From NCBI GenBank assembly GCA_002435785.1, contig DIUC01000033.1, forward strand, positions 50,851 through 114,850: DNA of 64,000 nucleotides. Reading direction: 5' to 3'. Made by a program: the position numbers and the translations under genes. A model generated the notes under the pieces. That model saw only the letters and a program-made list of their open reading frames with translations. It was not told where the DNA came from and did no database searches. Positions 33,407-42,944 of this stretch are shown one piece after another. The stretch is from Saprospiraceae bacterium UBA6168. Lineage in GTDB: Bacteria; Bacteroidota; Bacteroidia; Chitinophagales; Saprospiraceae. Each line of letters opens with the position of its first letter. Position 1 is the first letter of the stretch.

Positions 33407-33557
33407 TCAAAACAGCTGATACTTACCAAAATAGGGTTCTTGTCAACCAATCCGTACCGCTTTTGTTAAAATGTTGATTTTCCCAATGTTGCCGAAAAGA
33501 AATAGTGTTTCATAGTGTGAGGGGTAACTACTTCGGTGGTTGCTCCTTTTTCTTTTT
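33407..33557 (+). ncRNA. Predicted ~150-nt small RNA
   Basis: Defined by the promoter at 33371-33400 and the intrinsic terminator at 33521-33557. The flanking genes are both on the minus strand, so neither uses these signals. No open frame of note lies inside. I cannot match it to a known RNA family; a 6S-like RNA was considered, but 5'-3' end pairing is not evident. The rest of the 33162-33555 gap shows nothing else. Confidence 0.45.
33521..33557 (+). terminator. UUCG-loop terminator, plus strand
   Basis: GGGGTAACTAC (33521-33531), tetraloop TTCG, GTGGTTGCTCC (33536-33546), paired along 11 bp with three G-T wobbles, then TTTTTCTTTTT. It works only on the plus strand. Confidence 0.8.
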
Positions 33558-34530
33558 AAAAATCCCGGTTCATCAATCCATTGGCAAACTGCTCCAAAAT
33601 CAACCTCCTCTCTGCGCTGGCGTTTACGCTTTCCAATGCTTTAAGCGAATGTAACCAATATTCTTCCTTTTTTTTCTCAGCCAAGTTTTTGATGTCCAAT
33701 TGGTCAAATATTTTTAGGACTGTGGCTATTTTTTCCGTTTCGTCCCACGATTTTTTTGAAAAAAGACCTGTAAGTTCTTCTGCAAGTTCTTTTGTCGCTG
33801 TGTCCAAAGCCTTCAAATATAGAAAAGTTTTCTTGTTCTGTACGATATCCCCACCTGACTTTTTCCCGAACTTCTTAGGGTCTCCGTAGGCGTCAAGGAT
33901 ATCGTCTTGCAACTGGAAGGCGATTCCAAGATTTCTGCCGAACTCGTAAAGAGCACTGGCATCTTCTTTCGATGCACCCCCTATCAAAGCACCTATTTCA
34001 AGGGCAGCGGCCACCAGCACTGCCGTTTTCAGCTCTATCATTTTCAGGTATTCAGCGATGGTCACGGTGGGCTGGGTCTCAAAGTTCATGTCCATCTGTT
34101 GGCCTTCGCATACTTGGATGGCCATTTGGTTGAAGGCCCTTACCACATCAAGCAACCGGGGCGAGGTGGTTGTCAGGAGGGATTCGTAGGCTTTTATGAG
34201 CATTACATCGCCGGAAAGGATACCTGCATTTAGGCCGTACTTGTTGTGGACAGTAGGTTTGCCACGGCGCAAGGGAGCCACATCCATGATGTCATCGTGG
34301 ACCAGTGAAAAGTTGTGAAAAACCTCAATAGCAAACGCGGCAGGAAGGGCATTTTCAACTTGGTCGTTAAACAAGTAATGGCTTGCCATGAGTATTGCTG
34401 GACGAAGCCGTTTCCCGCCCAAAGCAAGGATATAGTTTGCAGGTTCATAAAGTTCTTTTGGGGCGCTGACAAATTCGTTGTTCCTTAGGTACAATTCAAA
34501 GGTTTTTTGAAATTGGATTAGATTTTGCAT
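33556..34530 (-). CDS. Polyprenyl synthetase (geranylgeranyl/octaprenyl-type)
   Basis: All-trans prenyl diphosphate synthase of 324 residues. The first Asp-rich motif is HDDIMD (residues ~80-85), the second QDDILD (~210), with GGKRLRPAILMAS and the GQQMDMNFE helix between. It condenses isopentenyl diphosphate with an allylic primer to give quinone side chains or carotenoid precursors; chain length cannot be fixed reliably. Own promoter at 34565-34593. Short leader. Confidence 0.93.
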   Translation of the reverse strand: MQNLIQFQKTFELYLRNNEFVSAPKELYEPANYILALGGKRLRPAILMASHYLFNDQVENALPAAFAIEVFHNFSLVHDDIMDVAPLRRGKPTVHNKYGLNAGILSGDVMLIKAYESLLTTTSPRLLDVVRAFNQMAIQVCEGQQMDMNFETQPTVTIAEYLKMIELKTAVLVAAALEIGALIGGASKEDASALYEFGRNLGIAFQLQDDILDAYGDPKKFGKKSGGDIVQNKKTFLYLKALDTATKELAEELTGLFSKKSWDETEKIATVLKIFDQLDIKNLAEKKKEEYWLHSLKALESVNASAERRLILEQFANGLMNRDF

Positions 34531-34564
34531 AAGTTAAAATGGAAAAGATGGTTTGAAAGTTTTG

Positions 34565-34593
34565 CAAAATTAAAACTTCCCTATCAATTCCAA
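34565..34593 (-). promoter_or_regulatory. Promoter for the polyprenyl synthetase gene
   Basis: Minus-strand TTG (34593-34591), 18-bp spacer, TAATTTTG (34572-34565). It predicts a leader of about 30 nt. Confidence 0.6.
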
Positions 34594-34747
34594 TCCGCTT
34601 ACCCTCCACGATGCACTTAGGCGCAATTTTTTTTGGCAACGATTGAGTATCCACGTTCTGCAAATTTCTTGCGAAAAGGTTCCAACGGCTACTAATTGAT
34701 GGAAGATGCCATTCCCCACCAACACGTTAACTCTAAAACTTTGTAAG

Positions 34748-35191
34748 ATGAAAAAGACCAGACCCGTGAATATTTTACTCGTGGAGGACAATCCTGGAGA
34801 CATCAGGTTGGCACAGGAAGCCTTTAAGGAAGGCAACTTGGACGTTCACTTGGATATTGCCAGGGACGGCGTCGAAGCCATCCTTTTCCTTCGTAAGAAA
34901 ACGCCTTATCAGTATTCCACCCGACCTGACCTGATTTTGCTCGACCTCAACCTCCCAAAAAAAAATGGAAGAGAGGTACTTACCGAAATAAAAGATGACC
35001 CTGAATTAAGGTGTATTCCAGTTGTGGTGCTATCCACCTCAAATGCAGAGGAAGATGTCATGCACAGCTATCATCATCACGTCAATTGCTATATCAATAA
35101 ACCACTTGATTTTGACCGATTTTTTGAAATTATCAAGAAAATAGAAGACTTCTGGCTCAATACGGCCATACTGCCTTCCATGCTCTTTTGA
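34748..35191 (+). CDS. Rcp1-type single-domain response regulator
   Basis: A 147-residue stand-alone receiver. Acidic pocket VEDNPGDIRLA, phospho-acceptor Asp in LILLDLNLPKKNG, Thr/Ser in VVLSTS and Lys in INKPLD are all present. This Rcp1-like subclass normally pairs with phytochrome-like or hybrid kinases. It lies 62 bp upstream of a hybrid sensor gene on the same strand, the obvious partner, although that protein lacks the usual kinase His. The Met at 34748 is chosen; 14 upstream codons are unsupported. Confidence 0.93.
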   Translation: MKKTRPVNILLVEDNPGDIRLAQEAFKEGNLDVHLDIARDGVEAILFLRKKTPYQYSTRPDLILLDLNLPKKNGREVLTEIKDDPELRCIPVVVLSTSNAEEDVMHSYHHHVNCYINKPLDFDRFFEIIKKIEDFWLNTAILPSMLF

Positions 35192-35253
35192 ATTTTTCCG
35201 GTCATTTTTAAAGCCGGATTCTATTTTGAACTTTTTCTGAAATTGAGAAGCAA

Positions 35254-37215
35254 ATGAGCACAAAACTTACAAAAGCAACCTTTCTTTCCATAGACGCTTC
35301 GATTGAGGACGCACAGTTGCTGGAATTTTTTTTGAAGGATATTGGCTTCAAATTCGATTTCCAGCATGTACCGACCTTTCGAGAAGGTCTCGATTTGATT
35401 TCCAAGGGGGGCGTTGACCTTGTTTTTCTGGACATCAATCTCCGCGATGTCGTCGGGTATAGGGCTATTTCCAGTTACATGGAGCATGCATCCAACGTAC
35501 CAGTCATTATTGTGACTTCGACTACCAACGAGATTATTATTAACCAGAGCATAAAGGCTGGTGTTCAAGATTTTTTGATAAAAGGACAATTCGATGCCAA
35601 GGCACTTTGCAAGGCAGTTAGGTTCTCTTCGCACCGTTTTACGGTTCAACACAGGTTGGAGAATGCTGTCCGAGCATTTGAGGGGCAAAAAAAACGTTTC
35701 CTTGAGGCGCAAAAAATGGCGCAGTTTGGCACTTGGGAAATGGACATGGTGTCCAACGAAATGAACTGGTCGGAGGAAGTGTACCGCATTTTTTCTTTCC
35801 AATTGGGGAGCCATGCGCCCACGATGTCCGAGTACCTAAAATATGTACCTCATGATGAAAAAGACGAGGTAGCTTCCTTTTTTGAAGAAGCAGGTAAGGA
35901 TGGTGACCTTCACACCATTGAGCACAAAATAGTCATAGGAGGCACCACGGTGCGGCACGTAACGGTGCAGGCGATGGTCAAGGTGGAAGAAGCAAAGCAT
36001 CGGGTAATGTTGATTGGCAGTATTCAAGATGTTACAGCGCGCAAAACCTCCGAGCGATTGCTACTCGAAAAAGCCTTTAGCAACCAATCGGCTCGCATTC
36101 AGGAGGAGGTACTTGCCGACTTGGGCTTTCAAATCCGGACGCCACTTTCTTCCATTGTGAATTTGCTGTTTTTGCTGGGAAATTCGGAAACCTCCACTCA
36201 ACAGGACATGTTCATCACAGACCTCAAAACCTCTGTCAACGACCTATCCATTTCGGTTAGCAACCTGCTCAATTTTTCGTTAATGGTGACGGAAAACGTC
36301 AAAGACCAAACCGAGGACATCCATTTGCTGGAGTTCATGAAGGGGATTGAGAATATTGTGAAAATAAAAGCCGACGCTGCCAAGATGACGGTCAGGTTTC
36401 TTCCCGACAAAAAACTGCCAGAAAAAATTACCGCCGACCCCCGCAAAATCACTCAAATCCTATTCAATCTGATAGAGCATGCCTTGGGTCAGGGAGAAGA
36501 AGGCGAAGTGATTAAAGTGGCCGCCACCTGTAGTGCCATACAAAGCGACAGATATGAGCTTGGAATTTGTATCCGAAATAGTCACAAACGACTCAACATC
36601 AATGAGTTAAAGGAAATGAGCAATGCTGAATTGATGATAAAAGAGTCTTTTGCGAGCAAAGAAAAGGAACCCGTTTCCAAAAAGCGCTTGATGGGGCTTG
36701 CTATATCCTCCAAGCTTATCAAGTCCTTGGAAGGTTCGCTCTCTTTCCAAAATATAGAAGAAAAAGGCTCTGAAATCATTGTCAAACTACCGGTAAAACC
36801 TTCCAAACAAGTGCTTTTCCAAGCTGGGTTGGCACCTTCCTCGCCTATGCGGATACTCATGGTAGAGGACCATTTTCTCAATCAATTGGCCACCAAAAAG
36901 GTGCTCACCACTTGGTCGGATTATGTCACCGTGGACATTGCAGAAAACGGTTTGATTGGGTTCGAGGCAGTCCGGGACAATGAGTACGACCTCGTGTTGA
37001 TGGACATCCAAATGCCAGTAATGAACGGCATTGAGGCAGCAAAAAAAATTAGGGAAATCAGCCGGGTGCCCATCATCGCACTAACTGCCAACTCTACTAA
37101 ACAAGAACAAGAAAAATGCCTCGAAATCGGCATGAACGACTACCTCTCCAAACCATTTAAGCCGTTGGAACTGTATGACCGCATTTTGGCCGTGATGTCA
37201 CTGGTTGCTGCTTGA
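35254..37215 (+). CDS. Hybrid sensor protein with degenerate histidine kinase core
   Basis: A 653-residue soluble protein: receiver 1 (residues ~8-125, acceptor Asp60 in VFLDINLRD), PAS domain (~150-265), a histidine kinase-like region (~270-515) and receiver 2 (~532-650, acceptor Asp584 in LMDIQMPVMNG, Lys633 in LSKPFKP). The H-box reads LGFQIRTPLSSI: position 292, normally the phospho-accepting His, is Phe and the next Glu is Gln. The N-box (FNLIEHALGQG) and G1 region (GICIRNSH) also lack usual residues, while the G2-like GLAISSKLIKSLEG remains. So it is probably a pseudokinase relay or scaffold. No membrane segment. Likely cotranscribed with the upstream receiver gene. Confidence 0.9.
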   Translation: MSTKLTKATFLSIDASIEDAQLLEFFLKDIGFKFDFQHVPTFREGLDLISKGGVDLVFLDINLRDVVGYRAISSYMEHASNVPVIIVTSTTNEIIINQSIKAGVQDFLIKGQFDAKALCKAVRFSSHRFTVQHRLENAVRAFEGQKKRFLEAQKMAQFGTWEMDMVSNEMNWSEEVYRIFSFQLGSHAPTMSEYLKYVPHDEKDEVASFFEEAGKDGDLHTIEHKIVIGGTTVRHVTVQAMVKVEEAKHRVMLIGSIQDVTARKTSERLLLEKAFSNQSARIQEEVLADLGFQIRTPLSSIVNLLFLLGNSETSTQQDMFITDLKTSVNDLSISVSNLLNFSLMVTENVKDQTEDIHLLEFMKGIENIVKIKADAAKMTVRFLPDKKLPEKITADPRKITQILFNLIEHALGQGEEGEVIKVAATCSAIQSDRYELGICIRNSHKRLNINELKEMSNAELMIKESFASKEKEPVSKKRLMGLAISSKLIKSLEGSLSFQNIEEKGSEIIVKLPVKPSKQVLFQAGLAPSSPMRILMVEDHFLNQLATKKVLTTWSDYVTVDIAENGLIGFEAVRDNEYDLVLMDIQMPVMNGIEAAKKIREISRVPIIALTANSTKQEQEKCLEIGMNDYLSKPFKPLELYDRILAVMSLVAA

Positions 37216-37296
37216 TGTTTTTCCCTGCATTCATTGGCACCGAATGCCTTATCTTTGCGCGCAGATATTTGGATTTCTTCTTTAAATCTTTTCTGT

Positions 37297-37304
37297 TACC
37301 TTTG
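37297..37304 (+). promoter_or_regulatory. -7 box TACCTTTG before the giant secreted protein
   Basis: Exact TAnnTTTG match, with TTTG 25 bp upstream (37268-37271), a rather long spacer. A second box, TATCTTTG, lies at 37250-37257. The leader would be ~80 or ~130 nt. Confidence 0.5.
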
Positions 37305-37388
37305 TATCTCATCTCCCCGCCCTTGGTCAACGTCTGACAATCAATTTAACTTCCCCCGTTGCGCTGAACAACCTAAGGAACAAACGCT

Positions 37389-40300
37389 ATGTCCAAAATC
37401 TACACTTTGGCTCTGTCATGCCTTTTTGCAGTTTCGTGTTCCATGACACTGCTGGCTCAGGTCAACTACACCGCCAACAACCAAGTTAGTCCCTATCCCC
37501 ACGGATTCCACCCAGCAGCCAATATCGGTCAGTACACTGCTTTTTCCGCAGAACAACTCGCACTGCTTGCAGCGGGCGGCCAATCCCCGGCTGGTGTAAC
37601 GGGCGGCCAGGTACTTGGCGCAGGCGTAAAGTCACTCCGCCCAGGCATTTTCGAGAGCTACACCGAAGTGGTAGGATATAGCGCCAACCTGCCCATTTTC
37701 CAGAATTACGAAGCCCTCGGAATGGGGGAGCACACCGTCATCGTTGGCTTCCCTTCCGATGCGCACAAGGACCCAGTGCAATATTGCCCCGGCATACAAT
37801 CCACCTTGTTTGCTAACATGTATCTCCCAATCTGGGACGGCGGGGCCAACGGAACACCCTACAACGACGACAACTATTACGCCGCCTACCTCTACAAAAT
37901 GGTCAGCCAGTACAAGGATTACGTGCGGTTCTGGGAAATCTGGAACGAACCCGGCTTCGACTACACAGGTGGCCTCGGATACCTACCTCCAGGAGCACCC
38001 GGCTCATGGTGGGACAACAACCCCAACCCCTGCGACTACAAGCTCCGTGCGCCTATTTTCCATTACGTAAGGCTACTGCGCATCAGTTGGGACATCATCA
38101 AAACCCTCGACCCGGATGCATACGTGGTCGTTTCCGGCACGGGCTATCCGTCTTTTTTAGATGCCATCTTGCGCAATACCGACAACCCCGTGGATGGCTC
38201 CGTGACCGCCGAATATCCGCTCAAGGGCGGTGCCTACTTCGACGTAATGGGCTACCACAGCTACCCGCACTTCGATGGCGGGCTGCGGGAATATAGCGAT
38301 GCCATTCAGGATTGGGTCTATTTCCGCCACTCCGACGCTGCCGCAGAGGCGCTATTGAAAACAAAAAATGCCTACCAAGCCGTGCTTGGCAATTATGGAT
38401 ACAACGGCACGACCCACCCCAAGAAGCTTTGGATTATCACCGAAATCAACCTGCCCCGCAAGCCCTTTCCGGAGCCGGGGACTTCTGCAAACTATATCGG
38501 GTCTGTTACCGCCCAGCGCAATTTTTTGATAAAGGCGATGACCACTTGCATGGCCAACGACATCCTGCAAATGCAGGTCTATAAGCTCGCCGAGGATACC
38601 AATTATGACAACGCCTACTCCGAGTTTGACCTCATGGGACTTTATAAGCGACTGGATTACAATCACTTGTACTTTCAGGAACTCAACGAAGAGGGCATTG
38701 CCCACAAAACAGCCTCTGATGTCCTATTTGGGAAAACGCATGACGCCTTCAGAACGGGCCAGATGCAAATGCCAGCAAACGTGGGTGGAGGTGCTTTCAA
38801 AGATGCACAGGGCAACTTCACTTACGCCCTGTGGGCAAAAACGCTGACCGACAACAGCGAGGCAGCCAGCGCAATCTATTCTTTCCCGGCAAGCTTGAAC
38901 GTTTCCAACTTGCTCAGGTGCAAGTGGGATGCAAGCGTGAGCCACGACGCTATTTCGTCGCCTTCGGCAAATATTGCCCTCACGGCTACCCCCGTTTTTT
39001 TTACAGAAAGGATTTTCAACATCAACGATCATAGTGCCTGCGCCCCTTTTAACCTCCAGCTCACGCAACAGGTGCCGGGCGCTTCCCAATGGCTTTGGAC
39101 GTTACAAACACCAAGCGGATTGCCAATCACTTTTTCCAGTCCAAACCCCTCCATGACCTTGAACACCCCAGGGACTTATGGCGTAACCCTGCAAGCCAAA
39201 AATGCAGCAGGCCAAGTCATTGCGGAGCAAACCCAGACCCTGTTCGTGACCGCACAGCCAGCACCGCAGTTCAGCGCACAAGTGACAGGGCCTATTGCTT
39301 ACTTCCAAAACCAAACCGCTTACGGCCTGACCAATTTCCTCTGGAACTTCGGTGACGGACAAACCAGCACAGATGCGGTGCCGACGCATGTTTACCTCCA
39401 AACCGGCACTTTCAACGTAACCCTAACGGCCACAAATGAATGTGGAAGTGTGAGCGTCACGCACCCCGTTAGCGTCGTATCTCCGAATACCACACAACTC
39501 GCTTTCACCGCTAACGACAGTATCCCGGCCTTCACTGGCACCTTTCGGGCTGGCACTTCTTGGGATTATATCAATGGTTGGACGGACGAGCAAGTGGCCG
39601 ACATTGCCGCAGGCAACACGCTGGAAAACGTGAGGGGCGTGGGCGTGAAAGCCATTCGAACCTACACTGGCGAGCGTGCTTTTTTGGACTTGGGCTACGA
39701 CACCCGCAAGGAGGAATTTGAGCATTTTAACAACCTCGACCTGCGTGACAACAGCTTTCTGTTAGCTTTTCCTGCTTCGCAAAACAGGGATCCGTACTTC
39801 TATTGTCCCGATTACCAAAGCGCCCTTTTCAAGGACCTCTACCTCGACATTTGGGACAATGGGGCCAATGGCACACCCGTCAATGATGACAACCCTTTTG
39901 CCGTTTACGTCTGGAACACGGTCAGTACCTACAAGGACTACGTTCGTTTTTGGGAAGTCTATAACTCGCCTGACTTCGACCTGACAGGCGACAAGGCTTG
40001 GCTGCCACCCGGCGAGCCTGGCAACTGGTGGCAAAACAACCCCGACCCCTGCGACTACGAACTCAAAGCCCCCATTTTCTACTATGTCCGCAGCCTGCGC
40101 ATTGCCTACGAAATCGTGCGGTACCTCGACCCCGAAGCGTACGTGACCATTAGCGGTATCGCTTATCCAGCCTTCCTCGACGCCGTTTGCCGCAACACCG
40201 ACAATCCGCTCGACGGGTCCGTGGCTACGCCCTATCCAAAAAAAGGAGGTGCCTACTTCGATGCGGTGGGCTTCAAAAGCTATCCCCATTTCGATGGTAG

Positions 40301-42500
40301 CACGGTTTTCTATGACGTGAGCGCCGGGCAGTTTGCGTACGAGCGCCACAGCGATGCTGCCGTTAGCGGCATTCCAAGGGTGAAGGCGAGCTTTCAGGAT
40401 GTTTTGGCAAACTATGGCTACGATGGTACACAAATGCCTGAAAAAGAGTGGATTATCAGTGAGGCGAACTTGCCCCGGCAGTCGTTTTACGGGTTCCTCG
40501 GCTCGACGGAGGCACAGCGGAACTGGGTGATAAAAGCATGGGCGGAGAGCGTAAAAGACGGCATTCGGCAGCTCAACATCTTCCGGCTGGCAGAGAGCCA
40601 GCACATCTGGCTGGCCAACGACCCCTTCGAGGTCATGGGGTTCTACCAAAACATGGCAGGCGTGACCCCCTACAACCAAACCGTGAACGAGCAGGGCACT
40701 GCCCTGAAAACCTGTTCCGACCTCCTATTTGGCACCGACTACAACCAGCAGCAAACTCAGGCCATGAACCTGCCGCCCAACGTCGGCGGGGCCGCTTTCA
40801 GCGATGCGGCGGGCAAGTTCGTGTACTTGCTTTGGGCAAAAACGGAGACTGACCTATCTGAAAATGCCAATGCCAACTACTCCTTTCCAATCGGATTGGG
40901 CATCGGACAACTCCAGCGGTTGGCATGGGATTACTCCCAAACCCAGCAATCCAACACGATTTCCCCCAACAATATCGCCTTGACCGGGACGCCTATTTTC
41001 ATGAGGGAAGTGGCTACGCTAATGCCGCCCGTCGCCTTCTTTGAGGGGAACCTTGCCAAAATTTGCGTGAATGAGACCGTCCAGTTCAGCAGCGAGGCAA
41101 CTGGAACCCCGACCCATTGGGAATGGACGTTCGAGGGGGGCACGCCAGCGGCGCATTTCGGAGAGAACCCGCCCGCCATCGCCTATTTCACCCCCGGTGT
41201 TTACGAAGTGAGCTTGCTGGTAAAAAATGCGGCTGGCGAGCATGAGGCAACCTACGCTGATTACATCACAGTACTGCCACCTCCGACGGCCAATTTCATC
41301 CCCGTCATCAATGGTGCATCGGTTCAGTTCGTCAACCAAAGCGCCGACCCGATGGGTTTCGGTGGCACCCAGTTCGAGTGGTGCTATGGCGATGGGTTTT
41401 GCCAGATGGCGGCCAATCCTACCTATGTTTTTTTCCAAAATGGCACTTATTCGGTCACGCTAACCGCCACAAACGACTGTGGGACAGCGACTTCTGTTCA
41501 GACCATCACCATCGGTTCGGCACCAACCGCAGTTTTTGGCTTTAACCACAATGCCGACTGCGTGGCCCCGGTCGTGCAGTTTCTCGATTACAGCTACTCG
41601 AACGCCGAAAACTGGTACTGGTACTTCCCCGGCGCCACTCCTACGGCAAGTGGGCTTCGCTACCCAACCGTGAGTTTCCCGCAAGCTGGGGTTTACGAAG
41701 TCATATTTATCGTGGGCAATGGTTTTGGGGTGGACACGCTGGTTCGGGAGGTATATATCGAAGGAACCTCGACCTCAGCAATTGAGGTAAATATCTGTGC
41801 AGGTGGCAGTTACGGGGGCATACCCATTTACTCGGACACGACAGTGACCACCGTGCTGCCCACATGGACGCTGGGTTGCGACAGCACGATTGTCGCACAA
41901 ATTAAGGTGGTTGATTTGCTGGAAACATTTTACGAATACAACCTTTGCCAAGGCGATTTTTTTCACGGCGTGCAAGTTTTCAATGACTCGGTTTTTGCGG
42001 AAACGTTCCCGCTTCCTGTTGGCTGCGATTCTGTTTCGACCACTACTTTGCATGTTTTCCCAAATGTGGCGACGGTACTTTTCGATACTATTGCCCCCGG
42101 TGGGTTTGTGCAAGTGGGCAACCAGGTCTTTTCCCAATCTGGCATTTTTCAAATTCCGCTCCATACTTGGCAGGGTTGCGACAGCCTCGTTACGCTTCAC
42201 CTCAGTTTGCTTACAGGAACCACGGAACTTTTCCCAAACATGTTGAATGTCAGGGCGTTTCCCAACCCATTTACCCAGCATCTTACCGTGGAGTTTGACC
42301 TGAGCAAGGCAGCCGATGTCAGCCTACTGTTGGTTGACGTGATGGGCCGACGGGTCCGACAGCTCGTTCCCGAAGGAAAAATGGAGGTTGGCCAGCACCG
42401 GGTCGCAATAGATGGAGGACCATTGCCCCCAGGCGTTTACTGGCTACGGCTCACGGCTAACGAGCAAATCGAAACCATGAAAATGGTAAAATTGCATTGA
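37389..42500 (+). CDS. Giant type IX secreted protein with two GH-A-like units and PKD domains
   Basis: A 1,703-residue secreted protein. After a signal peptide (FAVSCSMTLLAQ) comes a GH-A-clan-like (GH39-like) unit (residues ~25-540): RFWEIWNEPGFD gives acid/base Glu187, WIITEINLPR gives nucleophile Glu352. Two PKD domains follow, then a second homologous unit (~695-1205) in which the first motif is RFWEVYNSPDFD (Ser860 in place of Glu) while Glu1025 in WIISEANLPR stays. Three more PKD domains, short Cys repeats (GCDSLVTL type) and a type A sorting domain (VRAFPNPFTQHLTVEF ... GVYWLRLTANE) complete it. Probably surface polysaccharide hydrolysis by unit 1 and binding by unit 2; the GH assignment is by motif only. 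Confidence 0.85.
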   Translation: MSKIYTLALSCLFAVSCSMTLLAQVNYTANNQVSPYPHGFHPAANIGQYTAFSAEQLALLAAGGQSPAGVTGGQVLGAGVKSLRPGIFESYTEVVGYSANLPIFQNYEALGMGEHTVIVGFPSDAHKDPVQYCPGIQSTLFANMYLPIWDGGANGTPYNDDNYYAAYLYKMVSQYKDYVRFWEIWNEPGFDYTGGLGYLPPGAPGSWWDNNPNPCDYKLRAPIFHYVRLLRISWDIIKTLDPDAYVVVSGTGYPSFLDAILRNTDNPVDGSVTAEYPLKGGAYFDVMGYHSYPHFDGGLREYSDAIQDWVYFRHSDAAAEALLKTKNAYQAVLGNYGYNGTTHPKKLWIITEINLPRKPFPEPGTSANYIGSVTAQRNFLIKAMTTCMANDILQMQVYKLAEDTNYDNAYSEFDLMGLYKRLDYNHLYFQELNEEGIAHKTASDVLFGKTHDAFRTGQMQMPANVGGGAFKDAQGNFTYALWAKTLTDNSEAASAIYSFPASLNVSNLLRCKWDASVSHDAISSPSANIALTATPVFFTERIFNINDHSACAPFNLQLTQQVPGASQWLWTLQTPSGLPITFSSPNPSMTLNTPGTYGVTLQAKNAAGQVIAEQTQTLFVTAQPAPQFSAQVTGPIAYFQNQTAYGLTNFLWNFGDGQTSTDAVPTHVYLQTGTFNVTLTATNECGSVSVTHPVSVVSPNTTQLAFTANDSIPAFTGTFRAGTSWDYINGWTDEQVADIAAGNTLENVRGVGVKAIRTYTGERAFLDLGYDTRKEEFEHFNNLDLRDNSFLLAFPASQNRDPYFYCPDYQSALFKDLYLDIWDNGANGTPVNDDNPFAVYVWNTVSTYKDYVRFWEVYNSPDFDLTGDKAWLPPGEPGNWWQNNPDPCDYELKAPIFYYVRSLRIAYEIVRYLDPEAYVTISGIAYPAFLDAVCRNTDNPLDGSVATPYPKKGGAYFDAVGFKSYPHFDGSTVFYDVSAGQFAYERHSDAAVSGIPRVKASFQDVLANYGYDGTQMPEKEWIISEANLPRQSFYGFLGSTEAQRNWVIKAWAESVKDGIRQLNIFRLAESQHIWLANDPFEVMGFYQNMAGVTPYNQTVNEQGTALKTCSDLLFGTDYNQQQTQAMNLPPNVGGAAFSDAAGKFVYLLWAKTETDLSENANANYSFPIGLGIGQLQRLAWDYSQTQQSNTISPNNIALTGTPIFMREVATLMPPVAFFEGNLAKICVNETVQFSSEATGTPTHWEWTFEGGTPAAHFGENPPAIAYFTPGVYEVSLLVKNAAGEHEATYADYITVLPPPTANFIPVINGASVQFVNQSADPMGFGGTQFEWCYGDGFCQMAANPTYVFFQNGTYSVTLTATNDCGTATSVQTITIGSAPTAVFGFNHNADCVAPVVQFLDYSYSNAENWYWYFPGATPTASGLRYPTVSFPQAGVYEVIFIVGNGFGVDTLVREVYIEGTSTSAIEVNICAGGSYGGIPIYSDTTVTTVLPTWTLGCDSTIVAQIKVVDLLETFYEYNLCQGDFFHGVQVFNDSVFAETFPLPVGCDSVSTTTLHVFPNVATVLFDTIAPGGFVQVGNQVFSQSGIFQIPLHTWQGCDSLVTLHLSLLTGTTELFPNMLNVRAFPNPFTQHLTVEFDLSKAADVSLLLVDVMGRRVRQLVPEGKMEVGQHRVAIDGGPLPPGVYWLRLTANEQIETMKMVKLH

Positions 42501-42944
42501 AATCGAAAGCACGTGCAAGGCCACTCACAGGCACGGGGCCTGTTTTTTGAAAAATCGGAAACGCTGGTTTAGGTCTCTGACTTGAACCACATACCAGCAT
42601 GTCTCCGACATGCGTAGCCACAAAACGCCCTTATTTGCTGACTCAGGTCGGAGACATGAAAATATCAGGTTCAAGTCAGAGACTTGAACCAGCGGGGAAC
42701 ATTGAAACCATGAATATGCTAATTTGAACTGACAGTGAAAGTTTGGGCAAGGCCACTGCTGGAATTGCCTTTATGAACGCCCCCATACGGCATCTCCCCC
42801 CTTTTTAGTCCAGTGCATTAAAACTGGCCACATCACTCATCTACCCTATTTGGTGTAGTTTGGATTGTTTTTTGTTTTGTTGAAAACAGATTCTGCCAAG
42901 CCTGCACCACCTACACAAATTCGGAACGCATAAACCGAGGTGAG
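42501..42944. other. Intergenic region with cruciform-type repeat
   Basis: 444 bp between the two giant type IX proteins. It contains the nested inverted repeat at 42564-42692 and nothing else that I recognise; no clear promoter box was found for the second gene. Confidence 0.5.
42564..42692. repeat. Nested inverted repeat (cruciform-like, MITE-sized)
   Basis: Outer arms 42564-42588 and 42668-42692 match with two mismatches over 25 bp. Inner arms CATGTCTCCGAC (42598-42609) and GTCGGAGACATG (42647-42658) match perfectly. The right outer arm is itself a palindrome (GTTCAAGTC, 3 nt, GACTTGAAC at 42669-42689). No T-run follows. Confidence 0.75.

Noticed and set aside
33407..33557. Assignment of the predicted small RNA to 6S RNA
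   Set aside because: The long end-to-end pairing expected for 6S RNA is not visible by eye; it is left as an unclassified RNA.
39762..40679. 305-codon minus-strand frame inside the giant secreted protein
   Set aside because: Shadow of the second GH-A-like unit; composition is low in typical protein motifs.
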